Of a stretch of DNA of 46,672 nucleotides, positions 39,974 through 46,672 are shown one piece after another. Position numbers and translations under genes: made by a program. This DNA comes from JBDRDD01 sp043821115 (GTDB lineage: Bacteria > CAYTYR01 > UBA6262 > DAOVJB01), in the NCBI GenBank assembly GCA_043821115.1, contig JBDRDD010000016.1, forward strand, positions 1-46,672. The letters are read 5' to 3'. How positions within the stretch are numbered: the stretch's first letter is position 1; each line of letters opens with the position of its first letter. The notes under the pieces were generated by a model. It did no database searches and was not told where the DNA came from. It worked only from the letters and a program-made list of their open reading frames with translations.

Positions 39974-40663
39974 ATGAGATATTGTATTAGCACCATAGTG
40001 GTTTTGATATGTTTTGTGGTTCTTTTCGCTGGTTGTGCACCTCGCTATTATTATAGCATAGGTCTTGACGAGGTTGAGATATCCAACAAGGAGTTTGAGA
40101 TAGACAACAAGCTAGTTATAGAAAAAAGATATGATACGCAAAAAATAATAGAAATTGAAGAAAAAGGGATAGAGAAATACTCCTTTGAGGATGAAATAAT
40201 TAAAATTGTCTGGAAACCCGAAGTTACTAAATTCTCGTTTGTTTTAACAAATAAGACAGATAAGACCATATTGATTATCTGGGATAAAGCGATGTATATT
40301 GATGAGAATGGAGAGAAACAAAAAGTGATGGGTTTTTTCACCAAATATTATCTACGCTATAATGCACAAAAACATAGAGTTATTCGGAAGAAATCAACTA
40401 TTAAAGAAACCATCCATCCTGTTAATAAGGTTTTTACCAAAGTTGTTGGTGGTTTTGGTGGAGGGAAGGCTGGGGGAGGAGGCAAGGGTTCTTATGAAGA
40501 TATCCCCTTATTCCCTATATATTCGTCATCTTTTAAACGGTTAAAAGTAAAACCAGAAGACAATATTGGAAAGACTGTAAAGTTTATACTACCCTTGAAA
40601 ACAGGAGATATAACGAATAAATATATTTTTACTTTTGCAGTTAAAGATATTGAGCTAAAGTAA
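39974..40663 (+). CDS. Hypothetical lipoprotein
   Basis: 229 residues. A signal peptide ends in the lipobox 'LFAGC' with Cys21 as lipidation site; the next residues are Ala-Pro-Arg, with no Asp at +2. The mature part is beta-rich and charged, with an odd Gly-rich stretch (about residues 158-171, 'GGFGGGKAGGGGKG') before 'SYEDIPLFP'. I do not recognise a family. The DNA looks more AT-rich than the neighbours. It lies 16 bases after the squalene/phytoene synthase gene and 15 before the acetyltransferase gene, all in the same direction. TTTTGGAG precedes ATG 39974. Function unknown; location probably the outer membrane. Confidence 0.75.
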   Translation: MRYCISTIVVLICFVVLFAGCAPRYYYSIGLDEVEISNKEFEIDNKLVIEKRYDTQKIIEIEEKGIEKYSFEDEIIKIVWKPEVTKFSFVLTNKTDKTILIIWDKAMYIDENGEKQKVMGFFTKYYLRYNAQKHRVIRKKSTIKETIHPVNKVFTKVVGGFGGGKAGGGGKGSYEDIPLFPIYSSSFKRLKVKPEDNIGKTVKFILPLKTGDITNKYIFTFAVKDIELK

Positions 40664-40678
40664 TTTCGAGGAGAAATT

Positions 40679-41116
40679 ATGATGAAAATAAAAAAAGCCA
40701 AACTAACAGACGTAAAACAAATACATAAGCTAATATATGAATATTCAAAAAAGGGGCTAATGCTATACAGGCCCTCTTTAGAGGTAGAACATAATATAAG
40801 AGATTATTTTGTCTGTAAATCAGGCAGTAAACTTGTGGGTTGTGCTGCACTTAGAGTATGGAACAGGAAGAGTTCTGAAATTTATGCCGTAGCGGTAGAT
40901 TCTGAGTATACAGGGAAAAAGATAGGCACAAATTTGGTCAAAAACTGTATTAAAGAAGCTAAAAAATTGGAAGTTTGCTCTATTTTTACGCTTACTTTTA
41001 AGCATGATTTATTTATAAGAGTAGGATTCAAAAAAACCAATCTTAAGGGTCTCCCGAGAGTGATATTTACGGAAAAGACTGTTAATGTTGATAAAGCTTA
41101 TGGATTAAAACTTTAA
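40679..41116 (+). CDS. GNAT N-acetyltransferase, short ArgA-type N-acetylglutamate synthase
   Basis: 145 residues, a single GNAT domain. 'KAKLTDVKQIHKLIYEYS', 'GLMLYRP', 'LVGCAALRVW', 'EIYAVAVDSEYTGKKIGTNLV' (pieces in order) and 'LTFKHDLFIRVGF' follow the pattern of short amino-acid N-acetyltransferases that act as N-acetylglutamate synthase in bacteria without the long ArgA. The acetyl-CoA loop is 'TGKKIG', where 'RGKGIG' is usual. argC follows after 28 bases and argJ soon after, supporting the first step of arginine synthesis. GAGGAG precedes ATG 40679; ATG 40682 is equally possible. DNA is AT-rich like the previous gene. Confidence 0.75.
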   Translation: MMKIKKAKLTDVKQIHKLIYEYSKKGLMLYRPSLEVEHNIRDYFVCKSGSKLVGCAALRVWNRKSSEIYAVAVDSEYTGKKIGTNLVKNCIKEAKKLEVCSIFTLTFKHDLFIRVGFKKTNLKGLPRVIFTEKTVNVDKAYGLKL

Positions 41117-41144
41117 TGTAAGAAAGAATATTTGGAGGAATAAA

Positions 41145-42173
41145 ATGATTAAAGTTGCGGTGGTTGGCGCTCTGGGATATGCGGGTAAGGAACTTATAGA
41201 TATCCTGCTGCAGCATCCTGATGTTAGCATAACCGTCATAGCTGATAAAATGGAAGGCAAGTCCAAACCTATAAGTGATGTATTTTCAGATCTTAAGGGA
41301 AAACTGGATTTGGAGTGTAAGGATCTTGATGTTGAAGAGATCTCGTCTTTAGCGGACACCATATTTCTGGCTCTGCCTCATAAAGTCAGCCAGGAGATTG
41401 TCATAAAATTCAGCAATAAGGCGAAGAAAATCATAGACCTGAGTGCTGATTTCCGACTTGATGATGTGTCGGTATATGAGAAATGGTACCAGACAAAACA
41501 CCTGGCTGCGTCTTTAAACAAGAAAGTGGTATACGGGCTGCCAGAGTTACACAAGCAGGATATAGAAAAAGCCGCCATAATAGCAAATCCAGGCTGTTAT
41601 CCAACAAGTATAATACTGGGTTGCGCACCTCTTATAGCAAATGCTGTTATAGACACTTCTACCATCATCGCTGATTCCAAAAGCGGCTATTCGGGGGCAG
41701 GTCGAAACTTCGTTCTTGATGAAGAGTCAGCCGTTAGTTTCAAGGCGTACAGCGTAGGTATTCACCGCCATACGCCTGAGATAGAACAGGAACTCTCAAA
41801 GATAAACAAAGCGCCTGTAAAGGTCTCTTTTACGCCTCATTTGATACCTGTTGAAAGAGGTATATTGTCTACCATTTACAGCTCCTACAAGAAAGATGTC
41901 TCTCAGGATGAGGTAGTGGGGATGTTCAAGTCATTTTATGATAAAAAACCTTTTGTGAGAGTGCTTGAATCCGGAAAACTTCCCGAAACAAAGAATGTCA
42001 TCTATACGAACTACTGTGAGATAGGTGTGGTCGTGGATGAGCGTACCGGACGCATAGTTGTCGTGACGGCGATTGACAATCTTGTAAAGGGAGCCTCTGG
42101 TCAGGCGGTGCATAATATGAATATTATGCACAAAATAGAAGAAACCAAAGGATTGGGAAAAAGGAAAAAATAA
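41145..42173 (+). CDS. argC: N-acetyl-gamma-glutamyl-phosphate reductase
   Basis: 342 residues. 'VAVVGALGYAGKELI' opens the NADP fold; Cys151 in 'ANPGCYPTS' is the thiohemiacetal-forming residue; 'SGAGR' and 'HRHTPEIEQEL' are further marks. It reduces N-acetylglutamyl phosphate to the semialdehyde in arginine synthesis. TTTGGAGGAAT precedes ATG 41145. The stop codon overlaps the next start by one base (TAATG). Confidence 0.96.
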   Translation: MIKVAVVGALGYAGKELIDILLQHPDVSITVIADKMEGKSKPISDVFSDLKGKLDLECKDLDVEEISSLADTIFLALPHKVSQEIVIKFSNKAKKIIDLSADFRLDDVSVYEKWYQTKHLAASLNKKVVYGLPELHKQDIEKAAIIANPGCYPTSIILGCAPLIANAVIDTSTIIADSKSGYSGAGRNFVLDEESAVSFKAYSVGIHRHTPEIEQELSKINKAPVKVSFTPHLIPVERGILSTIYSSYKKDVSQDEVVGMFKSFYDKKPFVRVLESGKLPETKNVIYTNYCEIGVVVDERTGRIVVVTAIDNLVKGASGQAVHNMNIMHKIEETKGLGKRKK

Positions 42174-42379
42174 TGAAACAAATTTACATAGTTCCAAACA
42201 GGGCTATTGCCCATATGATAAGAGGGGTTCTTGAGAACAATCACATTCCGGCTATGATACAGCCGTATACTCCTCTTGCTGCCGCGCAGTATGCCGACGG
42301 GTACATGCAGATACTTGTCCCGGAAGACAAAGAGTATGAAGCTAAGCATCTTTTAAGTTCGTTTTTTGACTCTATTTAG
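42173..42379 (+). CDS. Small DUF2007-like protein
   Basis: 68 residues, one ferredoxin-like alpha/beta unit: 'IYIVPNRAIAHMIRGVLENNHIPAMIQ' (read as strand, helix, strand) and 'MQILVPEDKEYEAKHLL'. The pattern fits DUF2007, small proteins called putative signal-transducing and possibly PII-like in shape. Its start overlaps the argC stop (TAATG), so it is translationally coupled, and argJ starts 9 bases after its stop. It could regulate arginine synthesis; that is only position-based. The segment 'YTPLAAAQYADGY' is the expected variable loop. Confidence 0.7.
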   Translation: MKQIYIVPNRAIAHMIRGVLENNHIPAMIQPYTPLAAAQYADGYMQILVPEDKEYEAKHLLSSFFDSI

Positions 42380-42388
42380 AGGAATAAT

Positions 42389-43606
42389 ATGGAAAAATTA
42401 CCACAGGGCTTTTCGGTCATGGCAACTCGCTGTGCTATTGGTAAAAAAAAGAAAGAGGACCTCGGGATGATATATTGCGAGGTTCCTGCGGTTGGCGCAG
42501 CGGTGTTCACAACTAATAAGGTGAAGGCGGCTCCTGTTCTTGTTTCGCGCGAGAAATTACGCAACAGCCGGGTGCAGGCAGTGGTCGTGAATTCCGGATG
42601 TGCTAATGCGTGTACCGGAAAACGCGGTCTAAAGGACGCCAGGGACACAGCGATTATCACCTCGGGGCTTCTGGGTATAAAGAAGGATGACGTTTTTGTT
42701 TCCTCCACAGGGCTTATCGGAAGTTTCCTGCCGATGGATAAGATCAAAAAAGGCATAAAGAGGCTTTGCGGGGAAATAAAGGTTAAAAAAACAAGTGATG
42801 TTTATGGTTTTGCCAGAGCTATAATGACTACTGATACTGTTGACAAAGTCCTGACAAGGCAGTTTAAGATACTAAATAAAAAAATAACGGTTACGGGTTT
42901 TGCCAAGGGGGCGGGTATGATATGTCCGGATATGGCTACCATGCTTTCGTTTATTGTAAGTGATGTAAAGATAAGCGCTCCCATGCTAAAGAAAGCCTTG
43001 AGGGATGCTGTGGACGGTTCTTTCAATATGCTCACAGTTGACGGGGATACAAGCACAAACGATACTGTTCTTGTTCTTGCAAACGGCAGAGCGGGGAACA
43101 AGAATATAATCAAAGATGGTACTGATTTCTTGAAATTCTCCAAGTGCTTAAACGAGGTTTCTTCCTCTCTTGCGGCTATGATAGCAAGAGACGGTGAAGG
43201 GGCTACAAAGCTCACTCATATTACTGTCAAAGGCGCCAGTAGTTTCTCAGAAGCGAAAAAAGGAGCACTGACAGTGGCAAATTCCAGTCTTGTAAAGACA
43301 GCTCTGTTCGGCAGGGACCCCAACTGGGGACGAATAGTCGCCGCCATAGGACGAGCAGGGATAGATATGGATCAGGACAGGCTCGACGTCTATATTACTT
43401 CTATGGGTTCCGGTGAGAGTACGAAGGTAAAACTTGTCAAAGGCGGCTGCGGTGCCAGCTTTGACATAAGAAAAGCAAGGAACATCTTAAACAAGAAAGA
43501 ACTTGAGATTATCATAGATCTTAAAATGGGCAGATATGAAGCCAGTGTCTTTACCTGTGATCTTACATCGGGTTATATAAAAATCAATGCGCATTACACG
43601 ACATAA
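42389..43606 (+). CDS. argJ: Bifunctional ornithine acetyltransferase/N-acetylglutamate synthase
   Basis: 405 residues. Self-cleavage should occur before Thr184 in 'DMATMLSFI', giving alpha and beta chains; 'KGAGMICPDMATML' and the C-terminal 'RYEASVFTCDLTSGYIKINAHY' (in parts) are typical. It moves the acetyl group from acetylornithine to glutamate. 'NPNWGRI'-like 'RDPNWGRIVAAIG' is also present. A true bifunctional enzyme can use acetyl-CoA; the separate GNAT upstream suggests this one may be monofunctional. GAGGAATA precedes ATG 42389. Confidence 0.95.
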   Translation: MEKLPQGFSVMATRCAIGKKKKEDLGMIYCEVPAVGAAVFTTNKVKAAPVLVSREKLRNSRVQAVVVNSGCANACTGKRGLKDARDTAIITSGLLGIKKDDVFVSSTGLIGSFLPMDKIKKGIKRLCGEIKVKKTSDVYGFARAIMTTDTVDKVLTRQFKILNKKITVTGFAKGAGMICPDMATMLSFIVSDVKISAPMLKKALRDAVDGSFNMLTVDGDTSTNDTVLVLANGRAGNKNIIKDGTDFLKFSKCLNEVSSSLAAMIARDGEGATKLTHITVKGASSFSEAKKGALTVANSSLVKTALFGRDPNWGRIVAAIGRAGIDMDQDRLDVYITSMGSGESTKVKLVKGGCGASFDIRKARNILNKKELEIIIDLKMGRYEASVFTCDLTSGYIKINAHYTT

Positions 43607-44218
43607 ATGAAGAAAAACACTAAATTATTAAAACTGGATCCAGAAAAACCTGACATAGCTCTGATCAAGCAGACCGCCCTGCTTATAAAAAAGGGTGCTC
43701 TTGTAGTATTCCCAACAGATACGGTATATGGGCTGGGAACCAATGCTTTCAATAAGAAGGCCATAAGAGAGATATACCGCATCAAGAAAAGGCCTCTTAA
43801 TAAGCCTGTCATCTTTCTTATAGGCAGAAAGAGCGATGTTAGGGATCTCGCTGATAGTGTTCCCAAAGCTGCCCGCAAGCTGATAAAAGCTTTCTGGCCG
43901 GGCCCTTTGACGCTTATATTGAAAAGCGGGACAAGTACGCTTGGCGTAAGAATGCCTAAGAATAGGATAGCACTGGGCCTGATAAGATACTCAGGGGTTC
44001 CCGTTGCTACAACCAGCGCAAATATCTCAGGCGCAAAGAGCAGCCTTACGGCGGACTTCGGGAGTCATGGGTTAAGAGGCAAAGTGGATGTTATAATAGA
44101 TGGGGGAAAAGCCAAACTGGGGGTAGAATCAACTATCGTTGATGTAACTGTTGATCCTCCCCGCATCCTGAGGCAGGGTTATATAACCAAGAACAGTATC
44201 AAAAAGGAGCTAAGGTGA
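43607..44218 (+). CDS. L-threonylcarbamoyladenylate synthase (TsaC/Sua5 family)
   Basis: 203 residues, the YrdC domain alone: 'FPTDTVYGLGTNAFN', 'KKRPLNKPVIFLI', 'FWPGPLTLIL', 'ATTSANISG' and 'GVESTIVDV'. It makes threonylcarbamoyl-AMP for t6A in tRNAs. No C-terminal Sua5 domain is present. Its ATG directly follows the argJ stop (no gap), and its stop overlaps the next start (GTGA). The order with a YwlE-like phosphatase and glyA mirrors the Bacillus ywlC-ywlE-glyA region. Confidence 0.92.
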   Translation: MKKNTKLLKLDPEKPDIALIKQTALLIKKGALVVFPTDTVYGLGTNAFNKKAIREIYRIKKRPLNKPVIFLIGRKSDVRDLADSVPKAARKLIKAFWPGPLTLILKSGTSTLGVRMPKNRIALGLIRYSGVPVATTSANISGAKSSLTADFGSHGLRGKVDVIIDGGKAKLGVESTIVDVTVDPPRILRQGYITKNSIKKELR

Positions 44219-44688
44219 TTGAAAATGTTCTTTTCATATGTACCGGTAACACATGTCGCAGTGCTATGGCGGAAGCAATACTTCGGGATATGTTGCAAAA
44301 AGATGGAATTATCGATGTAACGGTAGATTCGCAGGGCATAGTCGGTTCTTCCTCGCTTCAGGTTCCGCCTGTTGTGATAAAGCTCATGGGAGACAATGGT
44401 ATAGATATGTCGAATCATCTTTCGAGCCCGCTTACAGAAGAGGCTATGAAGGACGCTGATTTGATTTTAGTCATGGAACACATGCACAGGGAACGGGTTG
44501 TCGAGCTTTTCCCCTCTGCAAAGGACAAGACATTTCTACTCAAGGAATATACTCTCGGTGCGTTTGAGGCAACAGGGAATGATATGGAGATACCGGATCC
44601 TATAGGTCAGTCCGATGAGGTTTACCAGAATTGTGCCCATGAGATAGAAGGGTATCTGAAAAAACTTATAATAAAGCTTAAGGGATAG
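44215..44688 (+). CDS. Low-molecular-weight phosphatase, YwlE-like (protein-arginine phosphatase type)
   Basis: 157 residues. The P-loop is 'FICTGNTCRSAM' with nucleophile Cys9 and Arg15; the general-acid Asp lies in 'IPDPIG'. Position five of the loop is Thr13. In B. subtilis YwlE the same Thr sets preference for phospho-arginine, whereas tyrosine phosphatases have Ile or Leu there. 'HLSSPLTEEAM' and 'FLLKEY' also match YwlE as I recall it. Start GTG 44215 overlaps the tsaC stop; AAGGAGC lies seven bases before it. tsaC before and glyA after repeat the Bacillus order. Substrate remains to be shown; no arginine kinase (McsB) is in view. Confidence 0.85.
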   Translation: MIENVLFICTGNTCRSAMAEAILRDMLQKDGIIDVTVDSQGIVGSSSLQVPPVVIKLMGDNGIDMSNHLSSPLTEEAMKDADLILVMEHMHRERVVELFPSAKDKTFLLKEYTLGAFEATGNDMEIPDPIGQSDEVYQNCAHEIEGYLKKLIIKLKG

Positions 44689-44697
44689 GAGGTTTCT

Positions 44698-45942
44698 ATG
44701 GGTGTTTTAGAAAAAGTTGATCCTGAGATAGCAAAAGCTATAAAAATGGAAACAGAACGAGAAGCTTTCACGCTTGAGTTAATAGCTTCTGAGAATTTCG
44801 TGAGCGAAGCCGTTCTCGAGGCTCAGGGATGTGTCATGACTAATAAATATGCTGAAGGTTATCCTCATAAGAGGTATTACGGAGGATGCGAGTTCGTGGA
44901 TATTGCTGAGGACCTCGCAATAGAGCGCGCAAAGAAACTTTTTAACTGCGAACATGTCAATGTTCAGCCGCATTCGGGTACCCAGGCAAATATAGCGGTT
45001 TATCTTACGTGTCTTAACATAGGCGATACGATCATGGGTATGGATCTTACTTGCGGGGGTCATCTGAGTCATGGGCATCCCCTGAATTTCTCAGGTAAGT
45101 ACTTCAAAGTGGTTGCCTACGGAGTGGACAAGAAGACGGAAACGATTGATTATGACACTCTGCTTAAACTTGCAAAGGAGCATAAGCCTAAAATAATAGT
45201 TTCCGGTGCAAGCGCTTATCCCCGCGTGCTGGATTTTAAGAAATTCCGGGAAATAGCCGATGAGGTTGGAGCGTATCATATGTCTGATATCGCTCATATA
45301 GCAGGGCTTGTGGTCACAGGTCTTCATCCTTCACCTGTTCCTTATGCTGATTTTGTAACTACAACCACCCACAAGACGCTGAGGGGGCCGAGAAGCGGTA
45401 TGATAATGTGCAAGGAAAAATATGCAAAGGACCTCAACAGGGTAGTGTTCCCCGGGATACAGGGAGGACCTCTCATGCATGTTATTGCTGCAAAGGCAGT
45501 TGCTTTCAAGGAGGCTCTGGAACCAGCGTTCAAAGAGTACCAGGAGCAAATAGTGAAGAATGCGAAAATGCTTTCTGAAACACTTGCGGAAAAAGGATTC
45601 CGCATCGTTTCCGGCGGAACGGACAACCACCTTATGCTTGTGGATTTGCGCAGTAAGGATATAACTGGCAAAGAGGCCGAGAAGGTCCTTGATAAGGCCG
45701 GTATTACGGTTAACAAAAATACTATCCCTTATGATCCGCAGAAACCGTTTGTTGCAAGCGGGATACGTATAGGGACTCCGGCTGTCACTACAAGGGCAAT
45801 GAAAGAAAACGAGATGAAGGAGATAGCAGGACTGATTGACAAGGCGATCAAAAACAGGGAAAAAGAAGATAAATTAGTCCAGATAAAGGCTCAAGTGAAG
45901 ACACTCTGCACAAAATTCCCTTTATATCAAAGTCGTCTTTAA
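44698..45942 (+). CDS. glyA: Serine hydroxymethyltransferase
   Basis: 414 residues. The PLP Lys is K226 in 'TTTTHKTLRGPRSG'. 'LELIASENFVS', 'YPHKRYYGG', 'QPHSGTQAN' and 'GGHLSHG' are all standard. It converts serine and tetrahydrofolate to glycine and methylene-THF. ATAGGAGG precedes ATG 44698, nine bases after the phosphatase gene stop. It is cytoplasmic and PLP-dependent. Confidence 0.97.
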   Translation: MGVLEKVDPEIAKAIKMETEREAFTLELIASENFVSEAVLEAQGCVMTNKYAEGYPHKRYYGGCEFVDIAEDLAIERAKKLFNCEHVNVQPHSGTQANIAVYLTCLNIGDTIMGMDLTCGGHLSHGHPLNFSGKYFKVVAYGVDKKTETIDYDTLLKLAKEHKPKIIVSGASAYPRVLDFKKFREIADEVGAYHMSDIAHIAGLVVTGLHPSPVPYADFVTTTTHKTLRGPRSGMIMCKEKYAKDLNRVVFPGIQGGPLMHVIAAKAVAFKEALEPAFKEYQEQIVKNAKMLSETLAEKGFRIVSGGTDNHLMLVDLRSKDITGKEAEKVLDKAGITVNKNTIPYDPQKPFVASGIRIGTPAVTTRAMKENEMKEIAGLIDKAIKNREKEDKLVQIKAQVKTLCTKFPLYQSRL

Positions 45943-45964
45943 CAAGATTCAGGGGTGATAAATT

Positions 45965-46672
45965 ATGAAACATTTAATTTCTATTAACGATTTGGATAAA
46001 CAGGAGATAAAAAATATTCTGGATGTTGCCCGGGATTTAAAGGACAAGCATCAAAAGCAAGAAGTACATAAACCTCTTGCGGGAAAAACTCTGGGGATGA
46101 TATTCAGTAAGGCTTCCACCCGGACAAGGGTTTCCTTTGAAGTAGGGATGTACCAGCTGGGAGGACATGCTCTCTTTTTAAGTGCAAGCGACATGCAACT
46201 AAATAGGGGAGAAACGATAGCTGATACAGCCAAGACACTGTCCCGGTATCTTGATGCTGTCATGGTGCGCACATATGACCATGAGGATATAGTTCATATG
46301 GCGACCCATGCCACTATTCCCGTGATAAACGGTCTAAGCGACCTCCTGCACCCGTGTCAGGTTCTTGCGGACGTGTACACTATAAAGGAGAAAAAGGGGA
46401 ACCTCAAGGAGCTCAAAATAGTTTACATAGGTGACGGTGACAATGTGGCTCATTCATGGGCGTACGCTGCTGGTAAACTCGGACTGAAACTAGTGATTTG
46501 CACCCCGGAGGATTATAAGCCTAATGCCCAAATACTCAAAGAGGCATCTAGCAAGGCTAAAGAACGGGGGGGCAGTATCGATGTGTTGGTTGAGCCTCAG
46601 ATTGCGGCTCAGGATGCTGACATAATATATACAGATATATGGGTAAGTATGGGCAAGGAGGAGGAATCAAGT
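45965..46672 (+). CDS. argF: Ornithine carbamoyltransferase, 3' end cut by the window
   Basis: The frame is open from ATG 45965 (GGGGTGATAA upstream) through the last base, giving 236 codons of a protein normally near 310. 'MKHLISINDLDKQEI' starts it; 'STRTR' at 51-55 binds carbamoyl phosphate; 'HPCQVLAD' and 'VYIGDGDNVAHSW' are the OTC signatures, the latter in the ornithine domain. 'DIIYTDIWVSMGKEEE' is near the cut and separates OTC from aspartate carbamoyltransferase. It makes citrulline from ornithine. It follows glyA by 22 bases; argB and argD are not in view and may lie further downstream. Confidence 0.94.
   Translation, partial: MKHLISINDLDKQEIKNILDVARDLKDKHQKQEVHKPLAGKTLGMIFSKASTRTRVSFEVGMYQLGGHALFLSASDMQLNRGETIADTAKTLSRYLDAVMVRTYDHEDIVHMATHATIPVINGLSDLLHPCQVLADVYTIKEKKGNLKELKIVYIGDGDNVAHSWAYAAGKLGLKLVICTPEDYKPNAQILKEASSKAKERGGSIDVLVEPQIAAQDADIIYTDIWVSMGKEEESS

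Overview
The window is 46.7 kb of bacterial chromosome in which every gene I can support (49 protein-coding genes, two of them cut by the window edges) lies on the + strand. Gaps are short: the longest stretch without a gene is the 215 bases before rplJ, which holds a promoter and an L10-type leader, so no stretch over 300 bases lacks a gene. I see no tRNA, rRNA, CRISPR array, insertion sequence, phage gene or origin. Signal peptides, a lipoprotein and a fatty-acid/phospholipid cluster fit a diderm. An Fe-S class I fumarase, a possible Re-type citrate synthase and an acyl-CoA dehydrogenase/ETF pair suggest an anaerobe. The mix would suit an uncultivated lineage such as Omnitrophota or another PVC-like group, but that is a guess from gene content, not a placement.

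Layout. (1) 1-9.2 kb: saccharide locus with two secreted proteins built of tandem jelly-roll-like modules, a GH113-like secreted hydrolase, two paralogous Gfo/Idh/MocA oxidoreductases flanking a sugar isomerase/epimerase, and a GH94 cellobiose-phosphorylase-like enzyme, closed by a strong terminator. (2) 9.3-10.45 kb: CvpA and a half-size TauE/SafE membrane protein. (3) 10.5-19.9 kb: promoter, then two single-domain response regulators, a histidine kinase with a dead GGDEF tail, a degenerate kinase-like protein, a GT2 and a GT-C glycosyltransferase, a HEAT-repeat protein and an HD-GYP protein. The last two share an N-terminal domain I cannot name. This is the most novel-looking block. (4) 20.0-24.8 kb: promoter and a TCA-type operon (LeuA/NifV/Re-citrate-synthase family enzyme, NAD-type isocitrate dehydrogenase, malate dehydrogenase, fumarase alpha and beta). 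(5) 24.8-31.1 kb: rpmF-plsX-fabH-fabD-fabG-acpP-fabF-rnc, the classic type II fatty acid cluster. (6) 31.2-34.4 kb: acyl-CoA dehydrogenase, a membrane HD-GYP protein and etfB with no adjacent etfA. (7) 34.4-38.6 kb: secE-nusG-rplK-rplA, then a second promoter with the L10 leader, rplJ-rplL, and rplM-rpsI where rpoBC would be expected, closed by a terminator. (8) 38.6-46.7 kb: DUF167 protein, squalene/phytoene synthase, a lipoprotein, then argA-like GNAT, argC, DUF2007-like, argJ, tsaC, a YwlE-like phosphatase, glyA and the start of argF.

How the genes may work together: the saccharide locus probably binds and cuts a beta-linked glycan outside the cytoplasm and then phosphorolyses short products inside, although no transporter is present. 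The signalling block could link a phosphorelay to cyclic-di-GMP turnover and surface glycan synthesis. The TCA operon could make 2-oxoglutarate through an oxidative branch and fumarate/malate through the other. The last segment supplies arginine, t6A tRNA modification and one-carbon units. Starts were chosen by Shine-Dalgarno spacing and family length. All functions come from reading motifs by eye, without database searches.
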